From: Amphiura filiformis
Taxonomy: Eukaryota > Echinodermata > Ophiuroidea > Amphilepidida > Amphiuridae
DNA length: 64,000 nucleotides
Direction: 5' to 3'
Assembly (NCBI RefSeq): GCF_039555335.1
Contig: NC_092636.1
Coordinates: forward strand, 59,709,991 to 59,773,990
Part shown: piece after piece, positions 56,897-64,000 of the stretch
How the letters are laid out: each line of letters begins with the position of its first letter
Position numbering within the stretch: the stretch's first letter is position 1
Program-made: the position numbers and the translations under genes
The notes under the pieces: generated by a model
What the model was told of the DNA's origin: nothing
What the model saw: the letters and a program-made list of their open reading frames with translations, nothing else
The model's database searches: none

Positions 56897-57094
56897 ATTC
56901 GCTGTCGATGTGATGTAATTAATCGGATTAACTACCATAGCAATTGATGAATACAATTTCGAATATATAGCCCTGCACTTCATCGTTCACGTGGCACCTA
57001 TGCATTAAACCATAGTTTGGTGACATACGCGGGTGATTAGTGCAATCTGCTTGATGGTAGTTATTGCGATTATTACGTCACTTCGACAGCGAAT
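56897..57094. mobile_element. MITE with ATTCGCTGTCGA ends
   Basis: About 200 bp. TIRs ATTCGCTGTCGATGTGA and its near reverse complement. Contains TAATCGGATTAACTACC, shared with the neighbouring MITE 57151-57447. Confidence 0.75.
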
Positions 57095-57150
57095 TGTAGT
57101 ATAGACGAATCCAACAAGCCAAGTGATGGTCAGAATTTATTCGGCCATTA

Positions 57151-57447
57151 TACGCTGGTGAAGTTGCGTAATTAATCGGATTAATAACCATAGCAATAGG
57201 TGAAAACAATTTTGAACATATCGCGCTGCGCTACAAGCAGGTTACACTCATCACCTGTACTGTGTATGTCTGCAATCATAGATTGAATACAATACTGGTC
57301 TTTTCAAAGATCTTACAGGTGCAGCATGATATGGTTCAATGAAGAGGTACCGCCTGAACGTATCAGTGTATAACGCGGTATATTCAAAATTGTTTTCACC
57401 TATTGCTATGGTAGTTAATCCGATTATTACGTAACTTCGCCAGCGTA
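57151..57447. mobile_element. MITE with TACGCTGG ends
   Basis: About 300 bp. The arms (about 75 bp each) are inverted and include GTAATTAATCGGATTAA, CATAGCAATAGGTG and AAAACAATTTTGAA blocks. Related to 56897-57094. Confidence 0.8.
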
Positions 57448-58079
57448 TTGAATAAAACAGGAGGATGTGAGTTCATAAGGGCAATGTCGGGGATAGGTCA
57501 CAATCGATGTGGAGAGATGAGAGGTCCGACCAACAGCCATAGCGATTCAACTAATTCCAGCGGACGGTCTGTGGCTAGTAAGGAATCGTCTTTGACCACA
57601 TGCGCAGATCTGTCTCGTCAGGAAGATATTTAATATCCCGAATTTATAATAGGCCTATGCCTACCAGTTCCATCGTATAACCGATCTGCTAGAGAATATT
57701 TGTTACCATGTTTAATAAATTCGTATTTATCGTATAATAAAATGTAGCCAAATGTATATTATGTGTCACACGGTTTTCTGCTGAACCACTAGCAGGCTAT
57801 GTTACCACATCTATGACAATGACAAAGGTGAATTTTGATGATTTTTACGATCGTCCGGATGAGCAAATCACTGAATGGGTCTTTAGTTCCCTCCCTCCTT
57901 ATCCTGCCAATATTATATGAATCAAAGAAAAATAAAGAAAAAATAAAATTAAACAAGAAAAAAAGACAAAGAAAAGAAACAATAAAAGAAAAACAATATA
58001 ATAAATTAAACTAAATATGAAAAAAAAAAATGATCACGAAAGGAGTCTTTAGAAAATGCAAGAAAATATAAATGAAAAG

Positions 58080-58990
58080 TTTGAACAATATTTTGTTTAT
58101 AAAAGTTTGTGTGACCGTGATGAGGCTCGAACTCACCATCTTCCGATCTAAAGAACCAAAGTCTTATGCCTTGCCAAGTGAGCTATGCTCGTGAGATGCG
58201 AAATAAAGATAAAATAATACATTGTATACCTGCTTGTGTCGGTAAATGATTTGCTCAAATTCCATAATGATATAATATTGTGGAGGGCGCTAGCGTGAAA
58301 TATGCTATCATCACAGTCGCTTCTATTCCTTATAGACGGGTTTCTACGGTATATGTGTTGAAAGGTTTGTTGAAAGGTTATGATAGTGGTTAGCTTGCGT
58401 ATTGAGAAAGAATCGTGCGTATTGAGCTCAGCGTAGCAGTGTCATCGCCCCGATATCTTCATGGCAGAAATCGCCATGGTAGGTCAAATCCACCGCCACG
58501 CATATAGTTTTGTGTCGCATAAGAGCCGAAGGACATCTGACTAAGGCTACTGACAATAGCCCCGATTAGCCCGGTTACTGTCCTCGCTGTGTGTTAGTCA
58601 AGCATGGTACACCATAGGTCATATGGTTTTAGACTACCTTCACGATTGGCCTATACACTGCGCTATATAATTCGGCACATATAAATCAAAATTATTGTCA
58701 GTTTTTGACTCAAGACGCAAGCTAGTATCTCAAAGCGCAAGCCAGCGACTATCATATCTGTTTAATATATATATTCAAGTGCAAGGAACCACATCTGGTT
58801 TCTTTATACGAAATCATTTACGGGAGATATTCATCATTTTCAAACCCGGTATCCAAAGATTTATCGTCTGAATATCAATCGTGCATAGCACATCCACGTG
58901 TATCGATCCCGTGTATTCATTATGTGCTGTATAGTGTAATTAAAAAAATATTAACCGGGCGATGTCGGTGTGCGTAGGCGCGCCACTCGT
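58080..58990 (-). repeat. Repeat with tRNA-Gln-like segment, inverted copy 2
   Basis: Reverse-complement counterpart of 49885-50380, with an extra ~400 bp inserted (about 58345-58750). The tRNA-like part (58192-58112, minus) has D-arm word AGCTCACTTGG, an anticodon arm AAGA-CTTTGGT-TCTT (UUG) and a T arm GTGAG-TTCGAGC-CTCAT, better preserved than in copy 1. Acceptor stem pairing is not evident, so it is not called as a functional tRNA. Confidence 0.7.
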
Positions 58991-59189
58991 GGAGGCAGTC
59001 TAAAAGCAGATGAGCAGTGGCGTATCGTGGCCGCTCCTACCCGGGGGGCTGAGGTAATTTCAATTTTGCCGCCCCTTCCTCAAGAGCCCAAAAAGGTCGA
59101 CTAAATTTTTTTCGGTGGTTTGAAAAAGTGAGCGCCCTAAAAGCAACACATTTTGATGTATAGTACCATTTTTTCACAATTTTTTATAC

Positions 59190-59320
59190 TTTTTCCGCCC
59201 TTTCTTCTTTACTAATTCTTTTTGCCACCCCTTCTTCTTTCGCCGCCCCTTCGTTTTGCCGCCCTTTTTCTTCCGCTGCCCCTTCGTTTTGGCCGCCCCC
59301 TGCTTTTACCACGGGGGACT
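59190..59320 (+). repeat. Low-complexity TTGCCGCCCCTTC array
   Basis: Irregular tandem copies of TTTTGCCGCCCCTTCTTC-like words. Encodes only repetitive Glu/Gly/Ala peptides on the minus strand. Confidence 0.8.
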
Positions 59321-60565
59321 CGCGCCCCCAAAGGCCCCCCCCAAATACTCGCATGATGACCTCATGGCGTATACCATGCTCACTCACAAACAGAGAGGTC
59401 AGTCACCGGGCTATTGTCAATAGCCTTAGTTGGATGTCCCTCAGCCCATTATGCATCTCAAAACTATAAAACAGGTCGGAACAAAATGGCCATGCGTGGC
59501 TGTGGATTCAACCTACCTAATCGGGGCGATGACACTGTGCAACGTTGTTCAGTAAAAGCATGTCAATATAAAGCTTGTACCATAATGGTAATCCAAAACT
59601 TTTGAATACAGTATATTAGGATCGAGGGGGGGGGGGGCTCTAGTTCGAATCCTTTGTTTGAAATCAATCAATATGAGAAAGCATGTAGGAACTCCAATAT
59701 GAACAAGGCATAGTGGTTGGCATTAGCCTTTTAGAGGTATGGCGGACACAATAGGATGGCGTCAGGGATATTTGTCTTTGTCAATATTATACATGTTTAT
59801 ACACATGGGTTATTACAAGAGTCAATAAACATTCAATTAACTATAGATAATGGACTTAGTTTGTGCAATGTAGGTATATTGAACTTTATCTGAAGTAAAT
59901 AACATGCTACACAGTTTTCTATACAGAATGATGAGGCCTTTTGTGATGAGGCCTGACCTCGACCTGCTAGTTTTGATTAACCAATCAGTTAATGTGTATT
60001 TTCAGCATGTGATGGCTATAAGCCAATTACAAACATGTTTCTAAAAAAGGCTAAAAAATTCCTACGCTGGACAGACTCTTGGCTAGGTTAAGTGCTAATA
60101 GTAAGTTGTCATGTTGGGCAAGATTAGATAAAGGCATACAAACTAGGGTATGAGATATTAGGAAATATTTCCTAGCCTCTTATAAGCACATGGTTGGTGG
60201 GCTATATAGATATTCAAGACACAGGGTATGTAAGGGATAAACTGTGCATATGAGATGTGGGTGCAAGTGGCATCATTTCACTGCCGTGAAAAAACAGCGT
60301 GACTATCAACTTGAACACCGAAACAAATGTTTACATTGGTGTCAGACCTATTATAATGATACAATAATTAGCCCCCAGCAATGGCTTTCATTTTAACCGT
60401 TATTTGTTAAACTGAGATTTGCATAGGGGTGCGTTCCTAATGAACTTGTTCAAAGATTTGAGACTTTTTGAGAAATTAATGAATTTATCGAATCGCTACT
60501 TTCATACAGTCACAATTAGCAGCCATGCATGAACACCATGAACACAGGAGTAAAAAATAAGAGTC
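59321..60565. other. No gene seen
   Basis: A G run at about 59625-59637 is followed by AGTTCGAATCCTTTGTTTG. This resembles the GGTTCAAATCCTTTG words at about 47547 (B-box-like), so a SINE end is possible. No supported exon. Confidence 0.45.
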
Positions 60566-60750
60566 CCCGACTAACACAAAAATGTTTTTAAAACGTTTTA
60601 AAAGCGAAACATGTTTTGATTTTGGTCAAAATGTTGTTATAACATTTAAATGTCGGATTATATGAAAAACAATATAACAACATTTTACAAATGTTATCAA
60701 AATGTACATTATATTTTTGCAAACATTTTTGGCCACTTTGTGTTAGCTGG
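60566..60750. mobile_element. Short relative of the AACGTTTT MITE
   Basis: Ends CTAACACAAAAATG and TTTGTGTTAGCTGG are inverted. Shares TTTAAATGTCGG and ACGTTTTAAAA with 48216-48876. Confidence 0.7.
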
Positions 60751-60889
60751 GTGAAGACTTCGGTATAACTTTAACCAAGGCTCTTCAAAACTGCACTATT
60801 ATACCATGACTGAATACAGTATAGCTTTTTTAACATGGACGCATGTGAAATGGATTCTGTTACAATAAGGGGATGTGCAATAATTACCT

Positions 60890-61260
60890 ATAATGAGCCC
60901 GGTGGGTAAAATTTCCCAACGGCCTGCCAAAAACGGCTTGCCCTGTTTCGGCCCGTCAAAAATCGCTTGCTCAAACCTCTCGGCTTACCAAAAATCTTTG
61001 CCCCCCTTGTGCACATGTCAAATATTTGGGATCCCAATTTGCAAACCCTAAATGGTCTAGACATATAGGGGCCTATTGCGAGTGCAGCGAGCAGGAAAAT
61101 GTGCATATTTAACTGTTTTCCTAAGCCTTTTTAGAGCGTTTTATTTAAAAGGCGCCTCATGAATGTGTGCCCCAAATCGCTTGCCCCCTCTCAGCTTGCC
61201 AAAAATTGCTTGCCCCTTTTTGGCTGGCCAAAAATGTCCTCCCCCCCTCCCCATGGCTCA
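60890..61260. repeat. Diverged GCTTGCCAAAAAT repeats
   Basis: Words of the type GGCTTGCCAAAAATCGCTTG recur about eight times in two clusters (60920-61010 and 61185-61240) with CCCC stretches between. Confidence 0.7.
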
Positions 61261-61262
61261 TA

Positions 61263-61268
61263 TTTATT
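61263..61268 (-). terminator. Possible polyadenylation signal (AATAAA) for the LRRK-like gene
   Basis: AATAAA on the minus strand, about 330 bp after the stop codon at 61597. No transcript evidence; other weaker signals may be used. Confidence 0.35.
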
Positions 61269-61596
61269 GCACAGCTGTTTAGTGGTGGGTGCTTTTTTAA
61301 TTTGACTGGGCCATCTAATAGGCACATAATTATACTGACGAATTTTTACGGTATCACAATAAAACTTAAAAATGATTTTGATCCAACTATAATACAACAG
61401 CGATGAATCTACTTAATAGTATATACAGTAGGGTATATAATTATTAGTATATACAGTTCATATCATTTTGACACTTTCTTCGCGAACAGCGGAATGAAAA
61501 AATGTCTTTGTTAATTAAACTTAATTTATATAGTCAATCAGGGCAGGTGATGTAGATTGTGAATAAAGCCGTCTGATGCGCTGACTGAACGTCTGA

Positions 61597-62499
61597 TCAG
61601 ATAGCTTCGATTCGTGAGATGACAGTAAGATCATTGGCTTCCTCGATGTCCTGTCTCCCCCACTTTTCCCACAGCATGATCTGTAGAACAAATGGTGCAT
61701 TTGGGTCTTCGATACTCTGACACTCCAATACGCGATCACTGCCTACATGAAGCAACTGAGTCGTAGGACCTTTGATTGGGTACTTGGCTTCAAATACCGC
61801 TAACGCCTCCCCAAACTTGTTTTCTTTCTCACTACCTACGTAAACCGCTAGAATACCTCCTTGGGTTCGTCCAACCCAAATAGTGTCTTCAACGTTCAAG
61901 ATAGTGGTGACCTTGGCGCGTTTGACGCCCGCCTCAATTACAGGCAGATCTTGATCTGGGAACGCATTTGCTGCTTCGGCGTTCCCGTTTGAGGAAGAGC
62001 TACTAACTGGCAAGACCTGTTCCAGAGATTCTACTGCATTTGACAAAGAGTCTCCAGGACGTCGTTGACTATTGCCACAGGAGAAGGTGTTTGTTAAAGT
62101 ACGGGTAGCTGCATCATAGCGTACAATGTCATGAGAATCTTGTACAAAACACCATATGCTACCACTTGTGTAGCAAAGCCCTCTCACATCATTACTAGCA
62201 ACACCTTCCTCATCATGCTCATCTGTCAATACGGGGATCACTATGGGATCGAACAACCCATCGGACAGATTGAAGACGCGAAGATTATTTCCGCAACTGA
62301 TCCAAATTTCGTTTCTGTCCTTTACTGGCGTGATACATTGGCATGGGGCTGGCTCGACGCTGATTGTTATCGTGTTGAGATGATTCCATTTCGAAATTGG
62401 TTCATCTGTTAAGGTTTGACGCTTGAAGATAGCGACTTTGCCATCATTCATACCAACGAAGAGAATACCATACTTATGGCCAGGTAGCTGATGTGGTAT
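61597..62499 (-). CDS. LRRK/ROCO-like kinase, C-terminal beta-propeller, last exon
   Basis: Minus-strand exon of 903 bp: acceptor TATATATACAG, 300 codons, then stop. It reads IPHQLPGHKYGILFVGMNDG and onward, with blade-like repeats: GILFVG..DGKVAIF, EIWISCGNNLRVFNL, SIWCFVQDSHDIVRYD, TIWVGRTQGGILAVYVG and VLQIMLWEKWG. The order and wording resemble the C-terminal WD40 domain and tail of LRRK-type ROCO kinases, which serves dimerisation and membrane or microtubule association in that family. The kinase and LRR parts would lie beyond 64000. A Ser/Asn-rich loop (VSSSSSNGNAEAA) is an insertion. A generic WD40 protein remains possible. The phase matches exon 62840-62965. Confidence 0.65.
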   Translation of the reverse strand: MPHQLPGHKYGILFVGMNDGKVAIFKRQTLTDEPISKWNHLNTITISVEPAPCQCITPVKDRNEIWISCGNNLRVFNLSDGLFDPIVIPVLTDEHDEEGVASNDVRGLCYTSGSIWCFVQDSHDIVRYDAATRTLTNTFSCGNSQRRPGDSLSNAVESLEQVLPVSSSSSNGNAEAANAFPDQDLPVIEAGVKRAKVTTILNVEDTIWVGRTQGGILAVYVGSEKENKFGEALAVFEAKYPIKGPTTQLLHVGSDRVLECQSIEDPNAPFVLQIMLWEKWGRQDIEEANDLTVISRIEAI

Positions 62500-62839
62500 C
62501 TGTATATATATAGCATGAACAAAACAATCATATAGTAGTTAAATAAACGGTTCCAAAAAAAAAGTAGGTCTCCTCTAAGACATTTTGGTATAATCCAAAA
62601 AAAAACCCAAAAAACAAACAAAAACAAAAAACTACCGGTACTTGATCAAATCAATTTTCTTGTTTTAATGTTTGGAACATAGTAGACCGATTAGTTCTGC
62701 ATCAAGTTTGCTGTTTTTTGTTGCTACTTTTAAAAATCTTCATTGAGAAATACAACCATTTTTGGCCAAAAAAGTTGCTGCATTTGTCTACAAAGATTTG
62801 AACAACAATGATTTTTCTTCAACCAACATTCGGCCTTAC
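62500..62839 (-). other. Intron of the LRRK-like gene
   Basis: 340 bp with GTAAGG donor and ...ACAG acceptor on the minus strand. It contains A-rich low-complexity sequence at about 62590-62635. Confidence 0.65.
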
Positions 62840-62965
62840 CAATGCACTTCCATGTTTCTCCGTACACTTATGATAATATATTGAGGAAGGTTCAGACGAA
62901 AGCCTTGTCTGGTTGAGAAGAACAAGTTTGCCTGCTACTAGGTTGTACGTCTTGATAATCAGTTC
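62840..62965 (-). CDS. LRRK/ROCO-like kinase, penultimate exon
   Basis: 126 bp (42 codons) between acceptor TTTCTTCCAG and donor GTAAGG, phase 0 at both ends. Reads ELIIKTYNLVAGKLVLLNQT, continuing to KCTEKHGSAL. It splices directly in frame to the last exon. The sequence looks like propeller strands. No further exon was found between 62966 and 64000. Confidence 0.65.
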
Positions 62966-64000
62966 CTGGAAGAAACAGGCAAGTGGAATTCTAATTTAGC
63001 CATTTATCTAAAACAAAATCTACAGTGTACTTCTTAACATTAATATATTGATCTTATTTACATGAAATGAGTCAAGGAAGCCAATAATCGCATTTATATA
63101 TCCATAGATCTTCCAGTTCTTGAGTTATGACAATATATATTTATATCAACACGAACGTTTTGGGCGTTTCACCCGTCCCTTGAAAGATCATGCACATGGG
63201 GCGGAAATGTCACCTCTTATATCAAGCCTTAGGATCTCCTGTATAGAACACACACCATTTCTGTTGTGTGTCAGCTTTATTTATCTCAATATTTGAGTGA
63301 AAAAAAACCCGCTAGGTAGTGCTCCTCTCCGATCCACCTTGAACAAAGCGTAGCGTAAATGATAATATTGAGCTGCAGGCCATGACATTGATTCTTAATC
63401 TATGACGATGATGGTAACAGTGATGAGAATCGACGAAAGGTAAGTTCACAGAGAACATATCCACTTAATAACCCGTTGTCTCTCCTGGTGTATTGAAGTT
63501 AAGTTACTCCTCGCAATCATGTAATAGACTACACTTTGTATGGCCCTTCAAGTTTCAGGGCTCCGTTAAGAAGTATAAATGCGCTAGGGGTATAATTACT
63601 ATTAGATCTGTCAAAAACATATCCATCGCGTACATATCATATAGCATACTCAGCGTAAGACTCAGCCTACTCGATAATGTTATACAAGGGGTCTTTTTAT
63701 CTTTTCAGTTTCCGTAAGTCTTTTGTTCAGATACACAGCAAAAAATAAGGAGTAAAGTGCTACCGACTAAAGTATGTTGATTAAAAAATAGACCAATTAT
63801 TTACTCATCAACGAGTAAAAGACGATATTTGACACAACTCTTTAAAAGAAAAAAAAATGGTCAATGGAAAGAAGTAAAATATTTTAATCGCCACATTGTA
63901 TTTTACTCAAATCGCGTAGTAAATTCAACACGCGGAGTAAGTTTAATTCGACGACGTATTAAAATTCATGTCCATCATGGCGTATAAAAGCGGAGCCGGG
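62966..64000. other. Upstream intron, no further exon seen
   Basis: AT-rich. From about 63740 to the end are several AGTAAA/TTTACTC words of a dispersed repeat. No exon with convincing splice signals. Confidence 0.4.

Noticed and set aside
59184..59387. 67-codon Glu/Gly-rich minus-strand frame
   Set aside because: Encoded by the TTGCCGCCCCTTC low-complexity repeat.

Overview
This window is animal nuclear DNA: AT-rich, intron-rich and dominated by transposable elements. Short exon-like pieces are bounded by AG/GT splice signals, and the mobile elements are animal types: a Tc1/mariner transposase relic, a non-LTR retrotransposon fragment, a Ngaro/DIRS-type tyrosine-recombinase retrotransposon, foldback elements and many MITEs. 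Frequent AGGCCTA-type words and split-repeat tyrosine-recombinase elements suggest a marine invertebrate deuterostome (echinoderm or hemichordate). That placement is an inference. There are no bacterial operons, ribosome-binding sites or CRISPR arrays.

Layout. 0.4-24.4 kb holds scattered minus-strand exon candidates, several in duplicated, decaying sets (14-17 kb, 19.8-20.4 kb, 24 kb). They are set among direct repeats, a DR1-like repeat array (4.3-5.1 kb), a Tc1 relic (5.9-6.6 kb), a 1.7-kb hAT-like terminal-inverted-repeat element (8.3-10.0 kb) and small MITEs. 24.5-29.8 kb is mostly non-coding and includes a hAT-like MITE with a 7-bp target duplication (27.75-28.59 kb). 29.8-40.9 kb is the most remarkable part. 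Two near-identical 4.13-kb foldback elements (29867-34001 and 36721-40850) lie in direct orientation, with an assembly gap and a 5'-truncated LINE between them. Their 7-bp target duplications are partnered across elements: the two outer flanks match each other and the two inner flanks match each other. 41-49.9 kb is a nest of repeats inserted into repeats, with tRNA-like sequences, a 3.1-kb element with long inverted ends, hairpins and tandem arrays. 50.9-56.8 kb is a complete but broken Ngaro-like retrotransposon with split direct repeats and two probable spliceosomal introns. 56.9-61.3 kb holds MITEs, an inverted tRNA-Gln-like repeat and low-complexity repeats.

The best cellular gene is at the right end on the minus strand. 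Two exons (62965-62840, then 62499-61597) encode the last ~342 residues of a protein with a beta-propeller (WD40-like) C terminus that resembles LRRK/ROCO kinases. Its upstream exons lie beyond the window.

No new enzymatic system was recognised. The most unusual signals are the crossed target duplications of the paired foldback elements, the composition of those elements (inverted arrays of a 34-bp unit), the intron joining RT/RNase H to the recombinase in the Ngaro-like element together with loss of the recombinase's first catalytic Arg, and a hairpin element whose tip is a tRNA acceptor/T-arm minihelix.
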